Assembly (NCBI GenBank): GCA_019059635.1
Contig: JAGVRJ010000001.1
Coordinates: 744,001-808,000, forward strand
Direction: 5' to 3'
Origin: Proales similis
Lineage: Eukaryota > Rotifera > Eurotatoria > Ploima > Proalidae
Length of the DNA: 64,000 nucleotides
The translations under genes were made by a program, and so were the position numbers. Position 1 is the stretch's first letter, and each line of letters starts with the position of its first letter. Below, piece by piece: positions 45,701 through 61,400 of the stretch. The notes under the pieces are model-generated. The model was not told the origin of the DNA. It was given only the letters and a program-made list of their open reading frames with translations, and did not search any database.

Positions 45701-46439
45701 TAAATTTAGGTTTCTACAGTTGAAAACACGATGAAACATACTGTTAAGAAAAATTCAACTGCTTTTAAGCCACTTACAAAGGCTTGAATACTAGCTGTAA
45801 GTAAAATAAAAATCAATCCCAACAGAACAAACCTATTCCAAACCTAATATCATGTGCGAAGAATTTTCCTTACGGACTTTTACTTTCTTAAATTTAGGTT
45901 TCTACAGTTGAAAACACGATGAAACATACTCTTAAGAAGATCTCAACTGCTTTTAAGCCACTAAAAAGGCTTGAATACTTCCTGTAAATAAAATAAAAAT
46001 CAATCCCAACAGAACAAACCCCTTTCAAAACCTAATATCATGTGCGAAGAATTTTCCTTACCCACTTTTCGTTTCTTTAATTAAAGTTTCTACAGTGGTA
46101 AACATAATCAAAAATAGTCTAAAGAAGAATCCAACTGCTTTTAAGCCACTTAAAAGGCTTGAATACTAGCTGTAAGTAAAATAAAAATCAAACATAACAG
46201 AACAAACCTATTCCAAACCTAATATCATGTGCGAAGAATTTTCCTTACGGACTTTTACTTTCTTAAATTTAGGTTTCTACAGTTGAAAACACGATGAAAC
46301 ATACTGTTAAGAAAAATTCAACTGCTTTTAAGCCACTTACAAAGGCTTGAATACTAGCTGTAAGTAAAATAAAAATCAAACATAACAGAACAAACCTATT
46401 CCGAACCTAATATCATGTGCGAAGAATTTTCCTTACGGA

Positions 46440-49400
46440 CTTTTACTTTCTTTGATTAAGGTTTCTACTATGGAAAACACAATTAAAACTAGTCTTCAGA
46501 AGAATCCAACTGCTTTTAAGCCACTTAAAATGCTTGAATACTAGCATATCTAAAATAAAAATCAATCTTAACAGAACAAACCTACTTCAAACCTTAAATT
46601 ATGTGGGTAGTATTTTTCTACCGCACTTTTCCTTCCTTTGATTAAAGTTTCTACAGTAAAAACACGATGAAACATACTCTTAAGAAGATCTCAACTACTT
46701 TTAAGCCACTAAAAAGGCTTGAATACTAGCTGTAAATAAAATAAAAATCAATCCGAACAGAACAAACCTATTCCAAAACTTAATATCATGTGCGAACAAT
46801 TTTTCTACCGCACTTTTCCTTTCTTTTATTTAGGTTTCTACAGTGGAAAATACGATGAAACATACTCTTAAGAAGAATTAAACTGCTTTTAAGCCACTAA
46901 AAAGGCTTGAATACTTCCTGTAAATAAAATAAAAATCAATCCCAACAGAACGAACCCCTTCCAAAACCTAATATCATGTGCGAAGAATTTTCCTTCGCAC
47001 ATTTCCTTTCTTTTATTTAGGTTTCTACAGTGGAAAATACGATGAAACATACTCTTAAAAAGATCTCAACTGCTTTTAAGCCACTAAAAAGGCTTGAATA
47101 CTTCCTGTAAATAAAATAAAAATCAATCCGAACAGAACAAACCCCTTCCAAAACCTAATATCATGTGCGAAGAATTTTCCTTACGCACTTTTCCTTTCTT
47201 TTAAAAAGGTTTCTGCAGTGGAAAATACGATGAGACATACTCTTAAGAAGAATTCAACTGCTTTTAAGCCACTAAAAAGGCTTGAATACTTCCTGTAAAT
47301 AAAATAAAAATCAATCCGAACAGAACAAACCCCTTCCAAAACCTAATATCATGTGCGAAGAATTTTCCTTCGCACATTTCCTTTCTTTTATTTAGGTTTC
47401 TACAGTGGAAAATACGATGAAACATACTCTTAAGAAGATCTCAACTGCTTTTAAGCCACTTAAAAGGCTTGAATACTAGCTGTAAGTAAAATAAAAATCA
47501 ATCCAACAGAACAAACCTATTCCAAACCTAATATTATGTGCGAAGAATTTTTCTTACGCACTTTTCCTTTCTTAAGTTAAGGTTTCTACAGTTGAAAACA
47601 CGATGAAACATACTCTCAAGTACAATTAAAATGCTTTTAAGCCACTTACAAAGGCTTGAATACTAGCTGTAAGTAAAATAAAAATCAATCCCAACAGAAC
47701 AAACCCCTTCCAAAACCTAATATCATGTGCGAAGAATTTTCCTTCGCACATTTCCTTTCTTTTATTTAGGTTTCTACAGTGGAAAATACGATGAAACATA
47801 CTCTCAAGTACAATTAAAATGCTTTTAAGCCACTTACAAAGGCTTGAATACTAGCTGTAAGTAAAATAAAAATCAATCCCAACAGAACAAACCCCTTCCA
47901 AAACCTAATATCATGTGCGAAGAATTTTCCTTCGCACATTTCCTTTCTTTTATTTAGGTTTCTACAGTGGAAAATACGATGAAACATACTCTTAAGAAGA
48001 TCTCAACTGCTTTTAAGCCACTAAAAAGGCTTGAATACTAGCTGTAAGTAAAATAAAAATCAATCCAACAGAACAAACCTATTCCAAACCTAATATCATG
48101 TGCGAAGAATTTTTCTTCGCACATTTCCTTTCTTTTATTTAGGTTTCTACAGTGGAAAATACGATGAAACATACTCTCAAGTACAATTAAAATGCTTTTA
48201 AGCCACTTACAAAGGCTTGAATACTAGCTGTAAATAAAATAAAAATCAATCCCAACAGAACAAACCCCTTCCAAAACCTAATATCATGTGCGAAGAATTT
48301 TCCTTCGCACATTTCCTTTCTTTTATTTAGGTTTCTACAGTGGAAAATACGATGAAACATACTCTGAAGAAGATCTCAACTGCTTTTAAGCCACTAAAAA
48401 GGCTTGAATACTTCCTGTAAATAAAATAAAAATCAATCCGAACAGAACAAACCCCTTCCAAAACCTAATATCATGTGCGAAGAATTTTCCTTCGCACATT
48501 TCCTTTCTTTTATTTAGGTTTCTACAGTGGAAAATACGATGAAACATACTCTTAAGAAGATTTCAACTGCTTTTAAGCCACTAAAAAGGCTTGAATACTT
48601 CCTGTAAATAAAATAAAAATCAATCCCAACAGAACGAACCCCTTCCAAAACCTAATATCATGTGCGAAGAATTTTCCTTAGGCACTTTTCCTTTCTTTTA
48701 ATTAGGTTTCTACAGTGGAAAACACGATGAAACATACTCTTAAGAAGATCTCAACTGTTTTAAGCCACTTACAAAGGCTTGAATACTAGCTGTAAGTAAA
48801 ATAAAAATCAATCCCAACAGAACAAACCCCTTCCAAAACCTAATATCATGTGCGAAGAATTTTCCTTCGCACATTTCCTTTCTTTTATTTAGGTTTCTAC
48901 AGTGGAAAATACGATGAAACATACTCTGAAGAAGATCTCAACTGCTTTTAAGCCACTAAAAAGGCTTGAATACTTCCTGTAAATAAAATAAAAATCAATC
49001 CGAACAGAACAAACCCCTTCCAAAACCTAATATCATGTGCGAAGAATTTTCCTTCGCACATTTCCTTTCTTTTATTTAGGTTTCTACAGTGGAAAATACG
49101 ATGAAACATACTCTTAAGAAGATTTCAACTGCTTTTAAGCCACTAAAAAGGCTTGAATACTTCCTGTAAATAAAATAAAAATCAATCCCAACAGAACGAA
49201 CCCCTTCCAAAACCTAATATCATGTGCGAAGAATTTTCCTTAGGCACTTTTCCTTTCTTTTAATTAGGTTTCTACAGTGGAAAACACGATGAAACATACT
49301 CTTAAGAAGATCTCAACTGTTTTAAGCCACTTAAAAGGCTTGAATACTAGCTGTAAGTAAAATAAAAATCAATCCAACAGAACAAACCTATTCCAAACCT

Positions 49401-52400
49401 AATATTATGTGCGAAGAATTTTTCTTACGCACTTTTCCTTTCTTTGATTAAGGTTTCTACTATGGAAAACACAATTAAAACTAGTCTTCAGAAGAATCCA
49501 ACTGCTTTTAAGCCACTTAAGCGCTTGAATACTAGCATATCTAAGATAAAAATCAATCTTAACAGAACAAACCTACTTCAAACCTTAAATTATGTGGGTA
49601 GTATTTTTCTACCGCACTTTTCCTTCCTTTGATTAAAGTTTCTACAGTAAAAACACGATGAAACATACTCTTAAGAAGATCTCAACTACTTTTAAGCCAC
49701 TAAAAAGGCTTGAATACTAGCTGTAAATAAAATAAAAATCAATCCGAACAGAACAAACCTATTCCAAAACTTAATATCATGTGCGAACAATTTTTCTACC
49801 GCACTTTTCCTTTCTTTTATTTAGGTTTCTACAGTGGAAAATACGATGAAACATACTCTTAAGAAGAATTAAACTGCTTTTAAGCCACTAAAAAGGCTTG
49901 AATACTTCCTGTAAATAAAATAAAAATCAATCCCAACAGAACGAACCCCTTCCAAAACCTAATATCATGTGCGAGGAATTTTCCTTCGCACATTTCCTTT
50001 CTTTTATTTAGGTTTCTACAGTGGAAAATACGATGAAACATACTCTTAAAAAGATCTCAACTGCTTTTAAGCCACTAAAAAGGCTTGAATACTTCCTGTA
50101 AATAAAATAAAAATCAATCCGAACAGAACAAACCCCTTCCAAAACCTAACATCATGTGCGAAGAATTTTCCTTCGCACATTTCCTTTCTTTTATTTAGGT
50201 TTATACAGTGGAAAATACGATGAAACATACTCTTAAGAAGATCTCAACTGCTTTTAAGCCACTAAAAAGGCTTGAATACTTCCTGTAAATAAAATAAAAA
50301 TCAATCCGAACAGAACAAACCCCTTCCAAAACCTAACATCATGTGCGAAGAATTTTCCTTCGCACTTTTCCTTTCTTTTAATTAGGTTTCTACAGTGGAA
50401 AATACGATGAAACATACTCTTAAGAAGAATTAAACTGCTTTTAAGCCACTAAAAAGGCTTGAATACTTCCTGTAAATAAAATAAAAATCAATCCCAACAG
50501 AACAAACCTATTCCAAACCTAATATTATGTGCGAAGAATTTTTCTTACGCACTTTTCCTTTCTTTTGATTAAGGTTTCTTCTATGGAAAACATAATCAAA
50601 AATAATCTACAGAAGAATCCAACTACTTTAAAGCCACTTAAAAGGCTTGAATACTAGCATATCTAAAATAAAAATCAATCCGAACAGAACAAACCCCTTC
50701 CAAAACCTAATATCATGTGCGAAGAATTTTCCTTACGCACTTTTCCTTTCTTTTAATTAGGTTTCTACAGTGGAAAACACGATGAAACATACTCTTAAGA
50801 AGATCTCAACTGCTTTTAAGCCACTTAAAAGGCTTGAATACTAGCTGTAAGTAAAATAAAAATCAATCCAACAGAACAAACCTATTCCAAACCTAATATT
50901 ATGTGCGAAGAATTTTTCTTACGCACTTTTCCTTTCTTTGATTAAGGTTTCTACTATGGAAAACACAATTAAAACTAGTCTTCAGAAGAATCCAACTGCT
51001 TTTAAGCCACTTAAAATGCTTGAATACTAGCATATCTAAAATAAAAATCAATCTTAACAGAACAAACCTACTTCAAACCTTAAATTATGTGGGTAGTATT
51101 TTTCTACCGCACTTTTCCTTCCTTTGATTAAAGTTTCTACAGTAAAAACACGATGAAACATACTCTTAAGAAGATCTCAACTACTTTTAAGCCACTAAAA
51201 AGGCTTGAATACTTCCTGTAAATAAAATAAAAATCAATCCGAACAGAACAAACCTATTCCAAAACTTAATATCATGTGCGAACAATTTTTCTACCGCACT
51301 TTTCCTTTCTTTTATTTAGGTTTCTACAGTGGAAAATACGATGAAACATACTCTTAAGAAGATCTCAACTGCTTTTAAGCCACTAAAAAGGCTTGAATAC
51401 TTCCTGTAAATAAAATAAAAATCAATCCCAACAGAACGAACCCCTTCCAAAACCTAATATCATGTGCGAAGAATTTTCCTTCGCACATTTCCTTTCTTTT
51501 ATTTAGGTTTCTACAGTGGAAAACACGATGAAACATACTCTTAAGAAGATCTCAACTGCTTTTAAGCCACTTAAAAGGCTTGAATACTAGCTGTAAGTAA
51601 AATAAAAATCAATCCAACAGAACAAACCTATTCCAAACCTAATATTATGTGCGAAGAATTTTTCTTACGCACTTTTCCTTTCTTTGATTAAGGTTTCTAC
51701 TATGGAAAACACAATTAAAACTAGTCTTCAGAAGAATCCAACTGCTTTTAAGCCACTTAAAATGCTTGAATACTAGCATATCTAAAATAAAAATCAATCT
51801 TAACAGAACAAACCTACTTCAAACCTTAAATTATGTGGGTAGTATTTTTCTACCGCACTTTTCCTTCCTTTGATTAAAGTTTCTACAGTAAAAACACGAT
51901 GAAACATACTCTTAAGAAGATCTCAACTACTTTTAAGCCACTAAAAAGGCTTGAATACTTCCTGTAAATAAAATAAAAATCAATCCGAACAGAACAAACC
52001 TATTCCAAAACTTAATATCATGTGCGAACAATTTTTCTACCGCACTTTTCCTTTCTTTTATTTAGGTTTCTACAGTGGAAAATACGATGAAACATACTCT
52101 TAAGAAGAATTAAACTGCTTTTAAGCCACTAAAAAGGCTTGAATACTTCCTGTAAATAAAATAAAAATCAATCCCAACAGAACGAACCCCTTCCAAAACC
52201 TAATATCATGTGCGAAGAATTTTCCTTCGCACATTTCCTTTCTTTTATTTAGGTTTCTACAGTGGAAAATACGATGAAACATACTCTTAAGAAGATCTCA
52301 ACTGCTTTTAAGCCACTAAAAAGGCTTGAATACTTCCTGTAAATAAAATAAAAATCAATCCGAACAGAACAAACCCCTTCCAAAACCTAACATCATGTGC

Positions 52401-55400
52401 GAAGAATTTTCCTTCGCACATTTCCTTTCTTTTATTTAGGTTTATACAGTGGAAAATACGATGAAACATACTCTTAAGAAGATCTCAACTGCTTTTAAGC
52501 CACTAAAAAGGCTTGAATACTTCCTGTAAATAAAATAAAAATCAATCCGAACAGAACAAACCCCTTCCAAAACCTAACATCATGTGCGAAGAATTTTCCT
52601 TCGCACTTTTCCTTTCTTTTAATTAGGTTTCTACAGTGGAAAATACCATGAAACATACTCTTAAGAAGAATTAAACTGCTTTTAAGCCACTAAAAAGGCT
52701 TGAATACTTCCTGTAAATAAAATAAAAATCAATCCCAACAGAACAAACCTATTCCAAACCTAATATTATGTGCGAAGAATTTTTCTTACGCACTTTTCCT
52801 TTCTTTTGATTAAGGTTTCTTCTATGGAAAACATAATCAAAAATAATCTACAGAAGAATCCAACTACTTTAAAGCCACTAAAAAGGCTTGAATACTTCCT
52901 GTAAATAAAATAAAAATCAATCCGAACAGAACAAACCCCTTCCAAAACCTAATATCATGTGCGAAGAATTTTCCTTACGCACTTTTCCTTTCTTTTAATT
53001 AGGTTTCTACAGTGGAAAACACGATGAAACATACTCTTAAGAAGATCTCAACTGCTTTTAAGCCACTTAAAAGGCTTGAATACTAGCTGTAAGTAAAATA
53101 AAAATCAATCCAACAGAACAAACCTATTCCAAACCTAATATTATGTGCGAAGAATTTTTCTTACGCACTTTTCCTTTCTTTGATTAAGGTTTCTACTATG
53201 GAAAACACAATTAAAACTAGTCTTCAGAAGAATCCAACTGCTTTTAAGCCACTTAAAATGCTTGAATACTAGCATATCTAAAATAAAAATCAATCTTAAC
53301 AGAACAAACCTACTTCAAACCTTAAATTATGTGGGTAGTATTTTTCTACCGCACTTTTCCTTCCTTTGATTAAAGTTTCTACAGTAAAAACACGATGAAA
53401 CATACTCTTAAGAAGATCTCAACTACTTTTAAGCCACTAAAAAGGCTTGAATACTTCCTGTAAATAAAATAAAAATCAATCCGAACAGAACAAACCTATT
53501 CCAAAACTTAATATCATGTGCGAACAATTTTTCTACCGCACTTTTCCTTTCTTTTATTTAGGTTTCTACAGTGGAAAATACGATGAAACATACTCTTAAG
53601 AAGAATTAAACTGCTTTTAAGCCACTTAAAAGGCTTGAATACTAGCTGTAAGTAAAATAAAAATCAATCCAACAGAACAAACCTATTCCAAACCTAATAT
53701 TATGTGCGAAGAATTTTTCTTACGCACTTTTCCTTTCTTTGATTAAGGTTTCTACTATGGAAAACACAATTAAAACTAGTCTTCAGAAGAATCCAACTGC
53801 TTTTAAGCCACTTAAAATGCTTGAATACTAGCATATCTAAAATAAAAATCAATCTTAACAGAACAAACCTACTTCAAACCTTAAATTATGTGGGTAGTAT
53901 TTTTCTACCGCACTTTTCCTTCCTTTGATTAAAGTTTCTACAGTAAAAACACGATGAAACATACTCTTAAGAAGATCTCAACTACTTTTAAGCCACTAAA
54001 AAGGCTTGAATACTTCCTGTAAATAAAATAAAAATCAATCCCAACAGAACAAACCTATTCCAAACCTAATATTATGTGCGAAGAATTTTTCTTACGCACT
54101 TTTCCTTTCTTTTGATTAAGGTTTCTTCTATGGAAAACATAATCAAAAATAATCTACAGAAGAATCCAACTACTTTAAAGCCACTTAAAAGGCTTGAATA
54201 CTAGCATATCTAAAATAAAAATCAATCCGAACAGAACAAACCCCTTCCAAAACCTAATATCATGTGCGAAGAATTTTCCTTACGCACTTTCCCTTTCTTT
54301 TATTTAGGTTTCTACAGTGGAAAACACGATGAAACATACTCTTAAGAAGATCTCAACTGCTTTTAAGCCACTTAAAAGGCTTGAATACTAGCTGTAAGTA
54401 AAATAAAAATCAATCCAACAGAACAAACCTATTCCAAACCTAATATTATGTGCGAAGAATTTTTCTTACGCACTTTTCCTTTCTTTGATTAAGGTTTCTA
54501 CTATGGAAAACACAATTAAAACTAGTCTTCAGAAGAATCCAACTGCTTTTAAGCCACTTAAAATGCTTGAATACTAGCATATCTAAAATAAAAATCAATC
54601 TTAACAGAACAAACCTACTTCAAACCTTAAATTATGTGGGTAGTATTTTTCTACCGCACTTTTCCTTCCTTTGATTAAAGTTTCTACAGTAAAAACACGA
54701 TGAAACATACTCTTAAGAAGATCTCAACTACTTTTAAGCCACTAAAAAGGCTTGAATACTTCCTGTAAATAAAATAAAAATCAATCCCAACAGAACAAAC
54801 CTATTCCAAAACTTAATATCATGTGCGAACAATTTTTCTACCGCACTTTTCCTTTCTTTTATTTAGGTTTCTACAGTGGAAAATACGATGAAACATACTC
54901 TTAAGAAGAATTAAACTGCTTTTAAGCCACTAAAAAGGCTTGAATACTTCCTGTAAATAAAATAAAAATCAATCCCAACTGAACGAACCCCTTCCAAAAC
55001 CTAATATCATGTGCGAAGAATTTTCCTTCGCACATTTCCTTTCTTTTATTTAGGTTTCTACAGTGGAAAATACGATGAAACATACTCTTAAGAAGATCTC
55101 AACTGCTTTTAAGCCACTAAAAAGGCTTGAATACTTCCTGTAAATAAAATAAAAATCAATCCGAACAGAACAAACCCCTTCCAAAACCTAACATCATGTG
55201 CGAAGAATTTTCCTTCGCACATTTCCTTTCTTTTATTTAGGTTTATACAGTGGAAAATACGATGAAACATACTCTTAAGAAGATCTCAACTGCTTTTAAG
55301 CCGCTAAAAAGGCTTGAATACTTCCTGTAAATAAAATAAAAATCAATCCCAACAGAACAAACCTATTCCAAACCTAATATTATGTGCGAAGAATTTTTCT

Positions 55401-58400
55401 AACACACTTTTCCTTTCTTTTAATTAGGTTTCTACAGTGGAAAATACGATGAAACATACTCTTAAGAAGATCTCAACTGCTTTTAAGCCACTAAAAAGGC
55501 TTGAATACTTCCTGTAAATAAAATAAAAATCAATCCCAACAGAACAAACCTATTCCAAACCTAATATTATGTGCGAAGAATTTTTCTTACGCACTTTTCC
55601 TTTCTTTTGATTAAGGTTTCTTCTATGGAAAACATAATCAAAAATAATCTACAGAAGAATCCAACTACTTTAAAGCCACTTAAAAGGCTTGAATACTAGC
55701 ATATCTAAAATAAAAATCAATCCAAACAGAACAAACCCCTTCCAAAACCTATTATCATGTGCGAAGAATTTTCCTTACGCACTTTTCCTTTCTTTTAATT
55801 AGGTTTCTACAGTGGAAAACACGATGAAACATACTCTTAAGAAGATCTCAACTGCTTTTAAGCCACTTAAAAGGCTTGAATACTAGCTGTAAGTAAAATA
55901 AAAATCAATCCAACAGAACAAACCTATTCCAAACCTAATATTATGTGCGAAGAATTTTTCTTACGCACTTTTCCTTTCTTTGATTAAGGTTTCTACTATG
56001 GAAAACACAATTAAAACTAGTCTTCAGAAGAATCCAACTGCTTTTAAGCCACTTAAAATGCTTGAATACTAGCATATCTAAAATAAAAATCAATCTTAAC
56101 AGAACAAACCTTCTTCAAACCTTAAATTATGTGGGTAGTATTTTTCTACCGCACTTTTCCTTTCTTTTAATTAGGTTTCTACTATGGAAAACACGATGAA
56201 ACATACTCTTAAGAAGATCTCAACTGCTTTTAAGCCACTTAAAAGGCTTGAATACTAGCTGTAAGTAAAATAAAAATCAATCCAACAGAACAAACCTATT
56301 CCAAACCTAATATTATGTGCGAAGAATTTTTCTTACGCACTTTGCCTTTCTTTGATTAAGGTTTCTACTATGGAAAACACAATTAAAACTAGTCTTCAGA
56401 AGAATCCAACTGCTTTTAAGCCACTTAAAATGCTTGAATACTAGCATATCTAAAATAAAAATCAATCTTAACAGAACAAACCTTCTTCAAACCTTAAATT
56501 ATGTGGGTAGTATTTTTCTACCGCACTTTTCCTTTCTTTTAATTAGGTTTCTACAGTGGAAAACACGATGAAACATACTCTTAAGAAGATCTCAACTGCT
56601 TTTAAGCCACTTAAAAGGCTTGAATACTAGCTGTAAGTAAAATAAAAATCAATCCAACAGAACAAACCTATTCCAAACCTAATATTATGTGCGAAGAATT
56701 TTTCTTACGCACTTTTCCTTTCTTTGATTAAGGTTTCTACTATGGAAAACACAATTAAAACTAGTCTTCAGAAGAATCCAACTGCTTTTAAGCCACTTAA
56801 AATGCTTGAATACTAGCATATCTAAAATAAAAATCAATCTTAACAGAACAAACCTTCTTCAAACCTTAAATTATGTGGGTAGTATTTTTCTACCGCACTT
56901 TTCCTTTCTTTTAATAAGGTTTCTACTATGGAAAACACAATTAAAAATAGTCTTCAGAAGAATCCAACTGCTTTTAAGCCACTAAAAAGGCTTGAATACT
57001 TCCTGTAAATAAAATAAAAATCAATCCCAACAGAACAAACCTATTCCAAACCTAATATTATGTGCGAAGAATTTTTCTAACACACTTTTCCTTTCTTTTA
57101 ATTAGGTTTCTACAGTGGAAAATACGATGAAACATACTCTTAAGAAGAATTAAACTGCTTTTAAGCCACTAAAAAGGCTTGAATACTTCCTGTAAATAAA
57201 ATAAAAATCAATCCCAACAGAACAAACCTATTCCAAACCTAATATTATGTGCGAAGAATTTTTCTTACGCACTTTTCCTTTCTTTTGATTAAGGTTTCTT
57301 CTATGGAAAACATAATCAAAAATAATCTACAGAAGAATCCAACTACTTTAAAGCCACTTAAAAGGCTTGAATACTAGCATATCTAAAATAAAAATCAATC
57401 CGAACAGAACAAACCCCTTCCAAAACCTAATATCATGTGCGAAGAATTTTCCTTACGCACTTTTCCTTTCTTTTAATTAGGTTTCTACAGTGGAAAACAC
57501 GATGAAACATACTCTTAAGAAGATCTCAACTGCTTTTAAGCCACTTAAAAGGCTTGAATACTAGCTGTAAGTAAAATAAAAATCAATCCAACAGAACAAA
57601 CCTATTCCAAACCTAATATTATGTGCGAAGAATTTTTCTTACGCACTTTTCCTTTCTTTGATTAAGGTTTCTACTATGGAAAACACAATTAAAACTAGTC
57701 TTCAGAAGAATCCAACTGCTTTTAAGCCACTTAAAATGCTTGAATACTAGCATATCTAAAATAAAATCAATCTTAACAGAACAAACCTTCTTCAAACCTT
57801 AAATTATGTGGGTAGTATTTTTCTACCGCACTTTTCCTTTCTTTTAATTAGGTTTCTACTATGGAAAACACGATGAAACATACTCTTAAGAAGATCTCAA
57901 CTGCTTTTAAGCCACTTAAAAGGCTTGAATACTAGCTGTAAGTAAAATAAAAATCAATCCAACAGAACAAACCTATTCCAAACCTAATATTATGTGCGAA
58001 GAATTTTTCTTACGCACTTTTCCTTTCTTTGATTAAGGTTTCTACTATGGAAAACACAATTAAAACTAGTCTTCAGAAGAATCCAACTGCTTTTAAGCCA
58101 CTTAAAATGCTTGAATACTAGCATATCTAAAATAAAAATCAATCTTAACAGAACAAACCTTCTTCAAACCTTAAATTATGTGGGTAGTATTTTTCTACCG
58201 CACTTTTCCTTTCTTTTAATTAGGTTTCTACAGTGGAAAACACGATGAAACATACTCTTAAGAAGACCTCAACTGCTTTTAAGCCACTTAAAAGGCTTGA
58301 ATACTAGCTGTAAGTAAAATAAAAATCAATCCAACAGAACAAACCTATTCCAAACCTAATATTATGTGCGAAGAATTTTTCTTACGCACTTTTCCTTTCT

Positions 58401-61400
58401 TTGATTAAGGTTTCTACTATGGAAAACACAATTAAAACTAGTCTTCAGAAGAATCCAACTGCTTTTAAGCCACTTAAAATGCTTGAATACTAGCATATCT
58501 AAAATAAAAATCAATCTTAACAGAACAAACCTTCTTCAAACCTTAAATTATGTGGGTAGTATTTTTCTACCGCACTTTTCCTTTCTTTTAATTAGTTTTC
58601 TACAGTGGAAAACACGATGAAACATACTCTTAAGAAGATCTCAACTGCTTTTAAGCCGCTAAAAAGGCTTGAATACTTCCTGTAAATAAAATAAAAATCA
58701 ATCCCAACAGAACAAACCTATTCCAAACCTAATATTATGTGCGAAGAATTTTTCTTACACACTTTTCCTTTCTTTTAATAAGGTTTCTACTATGGAAAAC
58801 ACAATTAAAAATAGTCTTCAGAAGAATCCAACTGCTTTTAAGCCACTAAAAAGGCTTGAATACTTCCTGTAAATAAAATAAAAATCAATCCCAACAGAAC
58901 AAACCTATTCCAAACCTAATATTATGTGGGTAGTATTTTTCTACCGCACTTTTCCTTTCTTTGATTAAAGTTTCTACAGTAAAAACACGATGAAACATAC
59001 TCTTAAGAAGATCTCAACTGCTTTAAAGCCACTTAAAAGGCTTGAATACTAGCTGTTAGTAAAATAAAAATCAAACTTAACAGAACAAACCCCTTCCAAA
59101 ACCTAATATTATGTGCGAAGAATTTTTCTACCGCACTTTTCCTTTCTTTTATTTAGGTTTCTACAGTGGAAAATACGATGAAACATACTCTTAAGAAGAT
59201 CTCAACTGCTTTTAAGCCACTAAAAAGGCTTGAATACTAGCTGTAAATAAAATAAAAATCAATCCGAACAGAACAAACCCCTTCCAAAACCTAATATTAT
59301 GTGCGAAGAATTTTTCTTACGCACTTTTCCTTTCTTTTAATAAGGTTTCTATTATGGAAAACACAATTAAAAATAGTCTTCAGAAGAATCCAACTGCTTT
59401 TAAGCCACTAAAAAGGCTTGAATACTTCCTGTAAATAAAATAAAAATCAATCCCAACAGAACAAACCTTCTTCAAACCTTAAATTATGTGGGTAGTATTT
59501 TTCTACCGCACTTTTCCTTTCTATTAATTAGGTTTCTACTATGGAAAACACGATGAAACATACTCTTAAGAAGATCTCAACTGCTTTTAAGCCACTTAAA
59601 AGGCTTGAATACTAGCTGTAAGTAAAATAAAAATCAATCCAACAGAACAAACCTATTCCAAACCTAATATTATGTGCGAAGAATTTTTCTTACGCACTTT
59701 TCCTTTCTTTGATTAAGGTTTCTACTATGGAAAACACAATTAAAACTAGTCTTCAGAAGAATCCAACTGCTTTTAAGCCACTTAAAATGCTTGAATACTA
59801 GCATATCTAAAATAAAAATCAATCTTAACAGAACAAACCTTCTTCAAACCTTAAATTATGTGGGTAGTATTTTTCTACCGCACTTTTCCTTTCTTTTAAT
59901 TAGGTTTCTACAGTGGAAAACACGATGAAACATACTCTTAAGAAGACCTCAACTGCTTTTAAGCCACTTAAAAGGCTTGAATACTAGCTGTAAGTAAAAT
60001 AAAAATCAATCCAACAGAACAAACCTATTCCAAACCTAATATTATGTGCGAAGAATTTTTCTTACGCACTTTTCCTTTCTTTGATTAAGGTTTCTACTAT
60101 GGAAAACACAATTAAAACTAGTCTTCAGAAGAATCCAACTGCTTTTAAGCCACTTAAAATGCTTGAATACTAGCATATCTAAAATAAAAATCAATCTTAA
60201 CAGAACAAACCTTCTTCAAACCTTAAATTATGTGGGTAGTATTTTTCTACCGCACTTTTCCTTTCTTTTAATTAGTTTTCTACAGTGGAAAACACGATGA
60301 AACATACTCTTAAGAAGATCTCAACTGCTTTTAAGCCGCTAAAAAGGCTTGAATACTTCCTGTAAATAAAATAAAAATCAATCCCAACAGAACAAACCTA
60401 TTCCAAACCTAATATTATGTGCGAAGAATTTTTCTTACACACTTTTCCTTTCTTTTAATAAGGTTTCTACTATGGAAAACACAATTAAAAATAGTCTTCA
60501 GAAGAATCCAACTGCTTTTAAGCCACTAAAAAGGCTTGAATACTTCCTGTAAATAAAATAAAAATCAATCCCAACAGAACAAACCTATTCCAAACCTAAT
60601 ATTATGTGGGTAGTATTTTTCTACCGCACTTTTCCTTTCTTTGATTAAAGTTTCTACAGTAAAAACACGATGAAACATACTCTTAAGAAGATCTCAACTG
60701 CTTTTAAGCCACTAAAAAGGCTTGAATACTAGCTGTAAATAAAATAAAAATCAATCCGAACAGAACAAACCCCTTCCAAAACCTAATATTATGTGCGAAG
60801 AATTTTTCTACCGCACTTTTCCTTTCTTTTATTTAGGTTTCTACAGTGGAAAATACGATGAAACATACTCTTAAGAAGAATTAAACTTCTTTTAAGCCAC
60901 TAAAAAGGCTTGAATACTTCCTGTAAATAAAATAAAAATCAATCCCAACAGAACAAACCTATTCCAAACCTAATATTATGTGCGAAGAATTTTTCTTACG
61001 CACTTTTCCTTTCTTTGATTAAGGTTTCTACTATGGAAAACACAATTAAAACTAGTCTTCAGAAGAATCCAACTGCTTTTAAGCCACTTAAAATGCTTGA
61101 ATACTAGCATATCTAAAATAAAAATCAATCTTAACAGAACAAACCTTCTTCAAACCTTAAATTATGTGGGTAGTATTTTTCTACCGCACTTTTCCTTTCT
61201 TTTAATTAGTTTTCTACAGTGGAAAACACGATGAAACATACTCTTAAGAAGATCTCAACTGCTTTTAAGCCGCTAAAAAGGCTTGAATACTTCCTGTAAA
61301 TAAAATAAAAATCAATCCCAACAGAACAAACCTATTCCAAACCTAATATTATGTGCGAAGAATTTTTCTTACACACTTTTCCTTTCTTTTAATAAGGTTT

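Noticed and set aside
49444-49632. 62-codon frame in the satellite and its minus-strand counterpart at 48740-48922
   Set aside because: These are read-throughs of adjacent satellite monomers with no domain, broken in most copies.
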